Source: Lachnospiraceae bacterium UBA2864 (lineage in GTDB: Bacteria > Bacillota > Clostridia > Lachnospirales > Lachnospiraceae). From it: a stretch of 35,868 bases of DNA. A program made the translations under genes and the position numbers. Numbering within the stretch: position 1 is the first letter of the stretch; the number at the start of each line of letters is the position of its first letter. The stretch is taken from positions 22,675 to 58,542 of the forward strand of contig DEFA01000017.1 in assembly GCA_002350525.1 (NCBI GenBank), read 5' to 3'. The notes under the pieces are model-generated. The model was not told where the DNA came from, ran no database searches, and saw only the letters and a program-made list of their open reading frames with translations. Positions 22,584 to 30,266 of this stretch are shown piece after piece.

Positions 22584-23284
22584 TGTTAGATACAAAACAG
22601 ATGTTCGAGAATTTCTGGACTATCGCTTCTTTCCTTCCGGTTACGATAAAACTTACCATAGGAGCACTTCTCATCGCGATACCCGTATCATTTCTCTTTG
22701 CGGCGGTGGAACTTAAGAAGGTTCCGGGGCTTACACAGATAGTAAGACTGTATCTGTCTGTAATAAGAGGAACACCGATGCTGCTTCAGATGTTCGTTAT
22801 ATATGCACTTGTTCCGTACTGGCTGAACAACTTATTTCAGTATCTCGGAAAAGATGTCAATATTTATGATATCGACCCGATCTGGTATGCATATGTAGCA
22901 ATATCGCTTTCTGCGACCGCATTTCTGACGGAAGCGGTAAGATCTTCCATACTGTCCGTTGATAAGGGGCAGATGGAGGCTGGATATATGGTAGGTCTCA
23001 GTAAATGGCAGATATACAGGGAAATAATTATTCCGCAGGCGCTCACGGTTGCGCTGCCGATTCTCGGAAATGTAATCGTCGACGTGATCAAGTCCACATC
23101 GCTGGCATTCACAATGTCGGTTACAGAGGTTATGGGAAGAGCCAAGATCATAGGAGGTATGACAACGAAGTATCTGGAAATGTATATAGATGCATTCTTT
23201 GTCTATGTTGCATTTATCTTCTTTGTGGAGCTTGTCATAAAGAAGATCGAGAAGTTTGCGACCAGATATAAACGCGCTCTGTAA
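22583..23284 (+). CDS. Amino-acid ABC transporter permease 2 (HisMQ family)
   Basis: A 233-residue permease with about five membrane segments. Its coupling motif region is SSILSVDKGQMEAGYMVG followed by LSKWQIYREIIIPQAL. RGTPMLLQMFVIYALVPYW is typical of HisMQ permeases. The ATG overlaps the stop of permease 1 by one base, and the ATPase gene follows 12 bp later. Paired with permease 1, it makes the translocation channel for the substrate delivered by the lipoprotein at 20866. Confidence 0.92.
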   Translation: MLDTKQMFENFWTIASFLPVTIKLTIGALLIAIPVSFLFAAVELKKVPGLTQIVRLYLSVIRGTPMLLQMFVIYALVPYWLNNLFQYLGKDVNIYDIDPIWYAYVAISLSATAFLTEAVRSSILSVDKGQMEAGYMVGLSKWQIYREIIIPQALTVALPILGNVIVDVIKSTSLAFTMSVTEVMGRAKIIGGMTTKYLEMYIDAFFVYVAFIFFVELVIKKIEKFATRYKRAL

Positions 23285-23296
23285 TGGAGGAAAGAT

Positions 23297-24049
23297 ATGC
23301 TGGAGATAAAAAACGTGAAAAAAAGCTTTAAGAATCTTGAGGTTCTTAAAGATGTTTCCCTGAAGATAGAGGATGGAGAAGTTGTGGTAATTCTCGGACC
23401 GTCGGGATCGGGTAAGACAACACTCCTCAGAAGCATCAGCTTTCTTGAAAGAGCAGATGAAGGAACTCTTGTTCTGGGAGAGAAAACTGTAAGCCTGAAG
23501 AAGGCTTCGAAAAAAGATATAAATGAGCTGAGAAAGAATATGGCTTTTGTATTTCAGAACTATAATCTTTTTGCCAACAAGACTGTACTTGAAAATGTTA
23601 TGGAAGGCCTTGTGGTAGCGAGAAAGGTTCCTAAGAAGGAAGCCAGAGAAAGAGCACTTGAGGCACTTGAGTGGGTAGGAGTCCTGGATAAGAAGGATTC
23701 ATATCCGTCAGAACTTTCAGGTGGACAGCAGCAGAGAGTAGGAATCGCACGTGCCGTAGTTCTCAATCCGGAGGTAATACTTTTTGATGAGCCAACATCT
23801 GCTCTGGATCCGGAACTCGTAGGTGAAGTGCTGGAACTCATAAAGAAGGTTGCTAAAAAGGGTATTACGATGATTGTTGTAACCCACGAAATATCATTTG
23901 CCGAAGAGGTTGCAAGCAAGATCGTATTCATGGATGGGGGCTATGTAGTTGAGGAAGGAAAACCTGCGGAGATACTTGTATCACCGAAAGAAGATAGAAC
24001 CAGGGAATTCCTTGCAAGAGTGCTTCCTAAAGATATGTATTACATTTAA
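23297..24049 (+). CDS. Amino-acid ABC transporter ATP-binding protein
   Basis: A 250-residue ATPase of the polar amino-acid (PAAT/HisP/GlnQ) class. Walker A is GPSGSGKTT, the Q-loop is AFVFQNYNLF, the signature is LSGGQQQR, Walker B is VILFDEPTSALDP, and the switch His is in VVTHEISFAEEV. It has the normal length and is last of the reductase-transporter operon. It is followed by 117 bp with the cysK promoter and operator and no clear terminator, so some readthrough into cysK is possible. With the lipoprotein and the two permeases it makes a complete importer. Confidence 0.94.
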   Translation: MLEIKNVKKSFKNLEVLKDVSLKIEDGEVVVILGPSGSGKTTLLRSISFLERADEGTLVLGEKTVSLKKASKKDINELRKNMAFVFQNYNLFANKTVLENVMEGLVVARKVPKKEARERALEALEWVGVLDKKDSYPSELSGGQQQRVGIARAVVLNPEVILFDEPTSALDPELVGEVLELIKKVAKKGITMIVVTHEISFAEEVASKIVFMDGGYVVEEGKPAEILVSPKEDRTREFLARVLPKDMYYI

Positions 24050-24085
24050 ATAAAGTATAGTTTATGACTTGAAGCTAAAAACATA

Positions 24086-24114
24086 TTGATTAAAAACACA
24101 TTATATGTTATAAT
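24086..24114 (+). promoter_or_regulatory. Sigma-A promoter of cysK-rrf2 operon
   Basis: TTGATT at 24086-24091, a 17-bp spacer and a perfect TATAAT at 24109-24114, with the operator starting at the next base as at the first operon. Confidence 0.85.
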
Positions 24115-24131
24115 CCTATTTGTTTAGTAGG
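24115..24131. promoter_or_regulatory. Rrf2/CymR-type operator site 3
   Basis: CCTATTTGTTTAGTAGG: the right half matches site 1 exactly, the left half differs at one base. It overlaps the predicted transcription start. It controls the operon that encodes the Rrf2 protein, so autoregulation is expected. Confidence 0.78.
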
Positions 24132-24166
24132 AAAATAATAAATTGATCATATAGGAGGATTTTGAA

Positions 24167-25102
24167 ATGAGCGATATTAAGGAAAGCTCACTTGAGCTTA
24201 TTGGAAAGACACCGATTCTTAAACTTAACAGATACACTGCTGCAGCAGATATTACAGATGTTACACTTCTGGCAAAGCTGGAGTACCTGAACCCTGCAGG
24301 ATCGGTTAAGGACAGAATTGCACTTGCGATGATCGAAGATGCAGAGAAGAAGGGATTACTTAAGCCGGGCGCAACAATTATAGAGCCTACTTCGGGTAAT
24401 ACCGGAATAGGTCTTGCGGCTGTAGCTGCAGCTAAGGGTTATCATGCAATCCTTACACTTCCTGATACAATGAGTGTTGAGAGAAGAAATCTTCTTAAGG
24501 CATACGGTGCAGAGATAGTTCTTACAGAAGGATCAAAGGGTATGAAGGGAGCTATCGCTAAGGCTGATGAGCTTAACAAGGAGATTGAGGGATCAATCAT
24601 TCTCGGACAGTTCGTTAATCCTGCCAATCCTGAAGTTCACAGAAAGACTACAGGTCCTGAAATCTGGGAACAGACAGACGGTAAGGTTGATATATTCGTA
24701 GCTGGTGTCGGAACAGGCGGAACACTTACAGGTGTAGGTGAATACCTTAAGTCACAGAATCCTGATGTAAAGGTTGTAGCTGTTGAGCCGGCAACAAGCC
24801 CTGTACTTTCAAAGGGTGAAGCAGGTCCTCATAAGATTCAGGGAATCGGTGCCGGATTTGTTCCTGAGACTCTTAATACGAAAGTTTATGATGAAGTTAT
24901 AACAATTGAGAATGATGATGCATTTAAAGAAGGAAAAGCATTTGCGGTAAGCGAAGGTATCCTTGTAGGTATTTCTTCAGGAGCAGCTCTTAAGGCTGCA
25001 TCAATACTTGCAAATCGTCCTGAGAATAAGGGAAAGAATATTGTAGTACTGCTTCCTGACTCGGGAGACAGATATCTTTCAACTCCGCTCTTTACAAACT
25101 AA
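24167..25102 (+). CDS. cysK: Cysteine synthase (O-acetylserine sulfhydrylase)
   Basis: A 311-residue fold-type II PLP enzyme that joins sulfide to O-acetylserine to give cysteine. PLP-binding Lys48 is in NPAGSVKDR, TSGNTGIGLA is the substrate-binding loop, GTGGTLTGVG is the phosphate cup, and LLPDSGDRYLST is the C-terminal signature. Length is normal for CysK A-type and it lacks the CBS-like C-terminal part. AGGAGGA precedes the ATG. It lies 15 bp upstream of the Rrf2 gene in the same operon. In Bacillus and Staphylococcus CysK binds CymR and acts as its O-acetylserine-sensitive co-repressor, so this pairing may be functional, not only metabolic. It would take up sulfide from the PatB or reductase pathway. 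Confidence 0.95.
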   Translation: MSDIKESSLELIGKTPILKLNRYTAAADITDVTLLAKLEYLNPAGSVKDRIALAMIEDAEKKGLLKPGATIIEPTSGNTGIGLAAVAAAKGYHAILTLPDTMSVERRNLLKAYGAEIVLTEGSKGMKGAIAKADELNKEIEGSIILGQFVNPANPEVHRKTTGPEIWEQTDGKVDIFVAGVGTGGTLTGVGEYLKSQNPDVKVVAVEPATSPVLSKGEAGPHKIQGIGAGFVPETLNTKVYDEVITIENDDAFKEGKAFAVSEGILVGISSGAALKAASILANRPENKGKNIVVLLPDSGDRYLSTPLFTN

Positions 25103-25117
25103 AGACAGGGGGACATA

Positions 25118-25546
25118 ATGAAGATTTCTACGAGAGGAAGATATGCAATACGTGTCATGATTGACCTTGCGGAGCACGGTTTCGGTGAATATATACCGCT
25201 TACCGATATCGCAAAGAGACAGGATATATCCGAAAAATATCTTGAGGCTATTGTTGCATCACTTGTGAAGGCAGGCCTTCTGGTAGGACTCAGAGGTAAG
25301 AAAGGCGGATACAGACTGACCAGGCAGCCTGAAGAATATACATTATACGATATTCTCAAGATTACCGAAGGGTCGTTTGCACCGGTGGCATGTCTTGATA
25401 CAGAAGTTAATACATGCGAACGTGCGGCAACATGCAAGACCCTGGATATCTGGAAGGATTTCGAAAAACTGATAGAGCGATACTTCAAGAATATCAGTTT
25501 GGATAGTCTTGTCGGTGACAATGATTGCTATGACTACGTAATCTAG
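25118..25546 (+). CDS. Rrf2-family transcription regulator (CymR/IscR-type)
   Basis: A 142-residue winged-helix regulator. The N-terminal MKISTRGRYAIRVMIDLAEH and ISEKYLEAIVASLVKAGLL form the helix-turn-helix, and GKKGGYRLTR is the wing. Downstream, VACLDTEVNTCERAATC holds Cys92, Cys100 and Cys106, close to the C-x5-C-x5-C pattern of IscR (here x7, x5), so an Fe-S cluster is possible. B. subtilis CymR has no such cysteine set and instead responds through CysK. The gene is cotranscribed with cysK behind operator site 3. The three operators in the island are its most likely targets. A good terminator follows. Which signal it reads, cysteine availability through CysK, Fe-S status, or both, cannot be decided from sequence. 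Confidence 0.92.
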   Translation: MKISTRGRYAIRVMIDLAEHGFGEYIPLTDIAKRQDISEKYLEAIVASLVKAGLLVGLRGKKGGYRLTRQPEEYTLYDILKITEGSFAPVACLDTEVNTCERAATCKTLDIWKDFEKLIERYFKNISLDSLVGDNDCYDYVI

Positions 25547-25554
25547 TGAAAAAG

Positions 25555-25585
25555 AGCATCGGAAATTAATCCGGTGCTTTTTTTT
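25555..25585 (+). terminator. Rho-independent terminator after Rrf2 gene
   Basis: AGCATCGG and CCGGTGCT (one wobble pair) flank an 8-base loop, followed by a run of eight T. It ends the sulfur island. Confidence 0.9.
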
Positions 25586-25612
25586 ACTTCAAGGGAAACC
25601 AAAATTAAAAAA

Positions 25613-25661
25613 ATAGTTTCTTGCAAATACTTTATTTGTTTGATACAATTAAGGAAACTAT
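25613..25661. promoter_or_regulatory. TetR gene promoter with flanking inverted repeat
   Basis: TTGCAA at 25621-25626, a 17-bp spacer and TACAAT at 25644-25649. ATAGTTTC (25613-25620) and GAAACTAT (25654-25661) flank the promoter as a perfect inverted repeat, and a further GAAAGTTTC at 25671-25679 adjoins the ribosome binding site. These are candidate sites for autoregulation. Confidence 0.6.
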
Positions 25662-25680
25662 AGAAAAGGAGAAAGTTTCC

Positions 25681-26274
25681 ATGAGAGATCTGAGTTTTTA
25701 TTATAAGGATGATAATTCCGAACTGAGAGAAAAAATCCTTCTTAGTACAATGGAGGTTTTTAACAGTAAAGGACTTAAGTTTACTATGGATGATATTGCC
25801 AGAAATATCAATATCAGTAAGAAGACTATCTATAAAGTATTTAATGATAAAGAGGAAATGTTCCTTGAACTGGTGGATTATCTTTTTGACGGTATAAAAG
25901 ATGCGGAAATGGAAGTCGCAAACGATGAGTCTCTCAGCACTCTTGAAAAGATTAGAAAGATTCTCGGAGTAATGCCTAACAGTTATAAGGATATAGATTT
26001 CAGACAGCTTTACATGCTTAGAGACAAGTATCCGAAAATCTATGAAAAGGTTGAAGAGAGACTCGAAAACGGATGGGAGCTCACCATCTCTCTTATAGAG
26101 AAAGGTATGGAAGAAGGCGTTATCAGACCTATCAGGATACCGATATTAAAGATGATGCTTGAATCTTCTCTGGAGCAGTTTTTCAGAAGAGACGTTCTGA
26201 TTTCGAATAAGATGACTTATCAGGATGGATTAAATGAGGTTGTGGATATCCTTGTAGACGGAATATCCAAATAA
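25681..26274 (+). CDS. TetR/AcrR-family transcription regulator
   Basis: A 197-residue regulator from ATG 25681, which has AAAGGAG at 25665-25671; the frame open to 25621 overlaps the promoter. The N-terminal HTH is LREKILLSTMEVFNSKG, FTMDDIARNINISKKTIYKVF and NDKEEMFLEL. The C-terminal ligand domain is helical and not assignable. It is autoregulated by hypothesis, given GAAAC inverted repeats around its promoter. It lies 70 bp upstream of the galactosidase operon on the same strand. Whether it controls that operon is inferred only from position; sugar operons are more often run by LacI or AraC proteins. Confidence 0.9.
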   Translation: MRDLSFYYKDDNSELREKILLSTMEVFNSKGLKFTMDDIARNINISKKTIYKVFNDKEEMFLELVDYLFDGIKDAEMEVANDESLSTLEKIRKILGVMPNSYKDIDFRQLYMLRDKYPKIYEKVEERLENGWELTISLIEKGMEEGVIRPIRIPILKMMLESSLEQFFRRDVLISNKMTYQDGLNEVVDILVDGISK

Positions 26275-26344
26275 CAGGATAAGAGAATGATCGGCAGGGA
26301 CAGGGGAATCTTTGTCGTAATATAAGCATATAGGAGGTTACACA

Positions 26345-28771
26345 ATGAGACAATATCTGGATAATGACTGGTTCTTTACGGAAGTCTTTGACGAAAAGCT
26401 CCTCACTAAGGGGATAGATAACGGTATGAAACCGGTAAGGATACCCCATACCGTAAAGGAAACCGCACTGCATTATTTTGATGAAAAAGAGTATCAGATG
26501 ATCAGCGGATATAAGAGGATTCTTTCCGTTCCGGCCGAGTGGAAAGGTAAATCGGTACTTCTTACATTTGAAGGAGTTGCACATGATGCGGTCATTTATA
26601 TCAACGGGAAAGAGGCAGGATGCCATCACAGCGGATATACCGCATTTACGATAGATATAAGCGATATTATAAATTACGGTGAGGAAAACGAGATAACTGT
26701 CCGCTGCGACAGTAACGAAACTCTCAATACTCCGCCTTTTGGTTTTGTGATCGATTATATGACCTATGGCGGAATCTACAGAGATGTTTATATAGATGTG
26801 AAGGAGAAAACTCATATCGAAGATATATTCATCTACACAAGACTTGCGGAAAAATATACTGAGGAAGAAGAATTCGGACATCCTGTAAGGTACTGCAGAA
26901 AGTCCAATGCGGTTTCAAGAATACGTCTTGCCGGTCAGGTTCCGGAGGCAAAGTATGAAGTCCGTCAGTCTATCAGAAAGAAGGCGGAGCCTCAGGAAGA
27001 ATTTGCCGAGATGGCAACTAAGCCTTACGCGGAAGAGATATCCTTCTACAGCGGCAGTGTCGAATTGTGGGATATAGATAATCCGGTTCTTTACGAACTG
27101 AGGACGGATCTTATTCAGGACGGAAAAGTTATAGATCAGAGAACGGATACCATAGGTTTCCGTCAGGCGGTTTTCAGAATGGAAGGATTTTATCTTAACG
27201 GACGTAAAGTTAAGATAAGAGGACTTAACCGTCATCAGAGTTATCCGTATGTAGGATATGCCATGCCTGAGTCCATGCAGAAATGGGATGCGGATATTCT
27301 GAAGAAAGAACTCGGACTGAATGCGGTACGAACATCGCATTATCCGCAGTCACAGCATTTCATAAACAGATGTGATGAACTCGGACTCCTCGTATTTACC
27401 GAGTTTCCGGGCTGGCAGCATATCGGTGACAGTGAATGGAAAGAACAGGCTGTTACAAATCTCCGGGAAATGATAGAACAGTACAGAAATCATCCATCCA
27501 TAATCCTCTGGGGTGTAAGAATCAACGAATCCGTGGATGACGATGAGTTTTATATGAAGACCAACTCTCTTGCACATCTTCTGGATCCGAGCAGACAGAC
27601 AGGCGGCGTAAGATGTTATAAGAAGGGCAGCTTCCTTGAGGATGTATATACCTATAATGACTTCTCACATATAGGCACCAACAAGGGTGTTGATAAGAAG
27701 GCGGACGTTACTTCAGAGATGAGAAAACCTTATCTTGTAAGTGAGTATAACGGACATATGTATCCTACTAAAGCATTTGACTGGGAAGAACATCGTATGG
27801 AGCATATGCTCCGCCATGCAAATGTACTTGATGAAGTTATGCATCAGCCGGACATTTGCGGAAGCTTCGGATGGTGTATGTTCGATTACAACACACATAA
27901 GGATTTCGGAAGCGGTGACAGGATATGTTATCACGGTGTCATGGACATGTTCCGTAATCCGAAACTGGCGTCTTTCGTATATTCAAGTGAGGGAAGCAGG
28001 GAGCCGGTTCTTGAACTTTCTTCTTCGATGGATATAGGTGAGCATCCGGGAAGCAACAGAGGAAAGATCTATATTTTGACCAATCTTGACAGCGTAAAAA
28101 TGTATAAGAACGGTACATTTTTAAAGGAATACTTTCCTAAAGACTCGTCATATAAGAATCTTTCGCATGGTCCGATACGTATAGACGATTATGTCGGATC
28201 TGCACTTATCGATAACGAAAAAATGAGTAAGAAACAGGCGGAGGATGTAAAACAGATCTTGAATGCCACGGCTGAAGACGGACTTTATAACATGTCAAAA
28301 GTAATGTGGCTCAAGGCGGGTAAACTCATGCTTCGTTACGGAATGAAGATGGAAGAAGCGGTTAAGCTTTACAACAAATATATAGGTGACTGGGGCGGGA
28401 GTTCCAAGAATTATGTATTCGAAGGATATAAGAACGGAGAATTGGTAAAGACTCTTATTGCCGGAACGGTTTCGGAGAAGAAGCTCTGGGCTGAAGCGGA
28501 TCATACGGCACTTAAAGAGGAATATACATATGATGTGGCCGAAGTCCGCATCAGAATGCATGATGAGAACGGCAGGATACTTCCGTATTATAACGACCCG
28601 ATTACCTTAACAGCAGAAGGGCCTATAGAGATAATAGGGCCGTCGATAGCAGGTATGTCAGGCGGAATGTGCGGTACCTATGTTAAGACAACGGGGGAGA
28701 AGGGAAAAGCAAAGCTTAGCATAGAAACAACCGATGGTTTAAGAAAAGAAGTAGAATTCACCTGTGAATAA
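26345..28771 (+). CDS. GH2 beta-galactosidase (or related GH2 beta-glycosidase)
   Basis: An 808-residue glycoside hydrolase family 2 enzyme with no signal peptide, so intracellular. Order: sugar-binding jelly-roll domain (residues about 1-150, with GVAHDAVIYINGKEAG and TYGGIYRDVYIDV), immunoglobulin-like sandwich, TIM barrel starting near RGLNRHQSYPYVGYAM, then a C-terminal beta domain. The acid/base is Glu395 (WGVRINES) and the nucleophile Glu467 (LVSEYNGHM). RTSHYPQS is the GH2 barrel signature. Beta-galactosidase is most likely given the alpha-galactosidase and GPH symporter downstream, but beta-glucuronidase or other GH2 activities are not excluded. AGGAGG precedes the ATG. Confidence 0.9.
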   Translation: MRQYLDNDWFFTEVFDEKLLTKGIDNGMKPVRIPHTVKETALHYFDEKEYQMISGYKRILSVPAEWKGKSVLLTFEGVAHDAVIYINGKEAGCHHSGYTAFTIDISDIINYGEENEITVRCDSNETLNTPPFGFVIDYMTYGGIYRDVYIDVKEKTHIEDIFIYTRLAEKYTEEEEFGHPVRYCRKSNAVSRIRLAGQVPEAKYEVRQSIRKKAEPQEEFAEMATKPYAEEISFYSGSVELWDIDNPVLYELRTDLIQDGKVIDQRTDTIGFRQAVFRMEGFYLNGRKVKIRGLNRHQSYPYVGYAMPESMQKWDADILKKELGLNAVRTSHYPQSQHFINRCDELGLLVFTEFPGWQHIGDSEWKEQAVTNLREMIEQYRNHPSIILWGVRINESVDDDEFYMKTNSLAHLLDPSRQTGGVRCYKKGSFLEDVYTYNDFSHIGTNKGVDKKADVTSEMRKPYLVSEYNGHMYPTKAFDWEEHRMEHMLRHANVLDEVMHQPDICGSFGWCMFDYNTHKDFGSGDRICYHGVMDMFRNPKLASFVYSSEGSREPVLELSSSMDIGEHPGSNRGKIYILTNLDSVKMYKNGTFLKEYFPKDSSYKNLSHGPIRIDDYVGSALIDNEKMSKKQAEDVKQILNATAEDGLYNMSKVMWLKAGKLMLRYGMKMEEAVKLYNKYIGDWGGSSKNYVFEGYKNGELVKTLIAGTVSEKKLWAEADHTALKEEYTYDVAEVRIRMHDENGRILPYYNDPITLTAEGPIEIIGPSIAGMSGGMCGTYVKTTGEKGKAKLSIETTDGLRKEVEFTCE

Positions 28772-28819
28772 GATTTGCCGGAGTACTTGCCTTCGGTATA
28801 CATGATTGGAGGGTTGCTT

Positions 28820-30232
28820 ATGGAACTGAGATTAAAGGAAAAAGCCGCCTATGGATTGGGAGCTATAGGTAAGGACATGGTATATATGCTCAGTGCGAGC
28901 TATGTGCTGTATTATTTTCAGGATGTTTTGGGAGTAAATGCGATTGCCATGGGTATCATTCTCATGGTCGCAAGAATATTTGATGCATTTAATGACCCGG
29001 TAATGGGAATCATTGTTGCAAAGACAAAGACCAGATGGGGCAGGTTCAGACCGTGGCTGATGATAGGAACGCTTACCAATGCAGTGATACTGTTTCTCAT
29101 GTTTGCGGCACCTCCTGCAATGAACGGAAACGGCCTTGTGGCTTATGCAGCGATTACCTATATCCTCTGGGGTGTAACTTATACCATGATGGATATTCCG
29201 TATTGGTCTATGATACCAGCCTTTACAAAGACAGGTAAAGAAAGAGAAGGCCTTACGACTCTGGCACGTTCCTGTGCAGGTGCGGGCTCTGCTCTGATCA
29301 CTATCTTTACGGTCATAATAGTTAATGCCATCGGTAAAGCAATCGCCGGAGCCGATGCGACCGCAAGACAGGTTGAAATTGCCGGTTTTAAATGGTTTGC
29401 ACTTATAGTGTCGATCCTCTTCGTTGTATTTATAACTATCACCTGTGTTAGCATTAAGGAGCAGGCTACCGTTGATATGGAGTCACCTACCGTAGGACAG
29501 ATGTTTAAGGCTCTTATAACCAACGATCAGGCGATGATCATAGTTATAGCCATAGTTCTCATAAACTGTTCCGTATATATCACCTCGAACCTTGTAATAT
29601 ACTTTTTCAAGTATGACTTCGGAGGAGAGGGCTGGCAGGGCAGCTATACAAAATTCAATATGTTCGGAGGAGCCGTTCAGATTCTTTCCATGATGATCCT
29701 CTATCCGATACTTCGTAAATTCGCAAGCAATATAAAGATTTTCTATCTCGGTCTTGCAAGTGCGATCACCGGTTATGCGGTGCTGTTCATAATAGCATTT
29801 ATAAATATGTCAAATGTATTTATACTCTTTATACCGGGCTTTTTCATCTTTGCCGCAAGCGGAGTGCTTCAGGTACTTACGACGGTATTTCTTGCCAACA
29901 CTGTTGATTACGGCGAACTGAAGAACGGAAGAAGAGACGAGTCGGTTATCTTCTCGATGCAGACCTTTGTGGTAAAGCTTGCATCAGGTATTGCCGCACT
30001 TATAGCTTCGATCAGTCTGTCTGTAAATAATCTTAAGGCTGATGCAGGAAATGAAGCGGAGCAGCTGTATGATTTTTCAAAGGATGTTGCTGACAGTGCG
30101 AAGCTCGGACTCAGAATGACCATGACCATCATTCCTATAATAGGTCTTATTGTGGCAATAATCATATTCAGGAAGAAGTTTATACTTACGGAAAAGAAGA
30201 TGGAAGAGATCAATTCTAATCTCGGAAGGTAG
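28820..30232 (+). CDS. GPH-family sugar:cation symporter (MelB-like)
   Basis: A 470-residue, 12-TM transporter of the glycoside-pentoside-hexuronide:cation symporter family. ATG 28820 is chosen for GGAGGG six bases upstream; the in-frame start at 28775 lacks a site. Hallmarks are the helix I/II region KAAYGLGAIGKDMVYMLSA, RIFDAFNDPVMG with the MelB cation-site Asp, and KTRWGRFRPW in the loop between helices II and III. It lies between the two galactosidase genes in one operon, so melibiose, raffinose-type oligosaccharides or lactose are plausible substrates. The cation (Na+ or H+) cannot be deduced. Confidence 0.93.
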   Translation: MELRLKEKAAYGLGAIGKDMVYMLSASYVLYYFQDVLGVNAIAMGIILMVARIFDAFNDPVMGIIVAKTKTRWGRFRPWLMIGTLTNAVILFLMFAAPPAMNGNGLVAYAAITYILWGVTYTMMDIPYWSMIPAFTKTGKEREGLTTLARSCAGAGSALITIFTVIIVNAIGKAIAGADATARQVEIAGFKWFALIVSILFVVFITITCVSIKEQATVDMESPTVGQMFKALITNDQAMIIVIAIVLINCSVYITSNLVIYFFKYDFGGEGWQGSYTKFNMFGGAVQILSMMILYPILRKFASNIKIFYLGLASAITGYAVLFIIAFINMSNVFILFIPGFFIFAASGVLQVLTTVFLANTVDYGELKNGRRDESVIFSMQTFVVKLASGIAALIASISLSVNNLKADAGNEAEQLYDFSKDVADSAKLGLRMTMTIIPIIGLIVAIIIFRKKFILTEKKMEEINSNLGR

Positions 30233-30266
30233 AATCGGTCGGACTTCTTATGAGGAGGATATTTGT

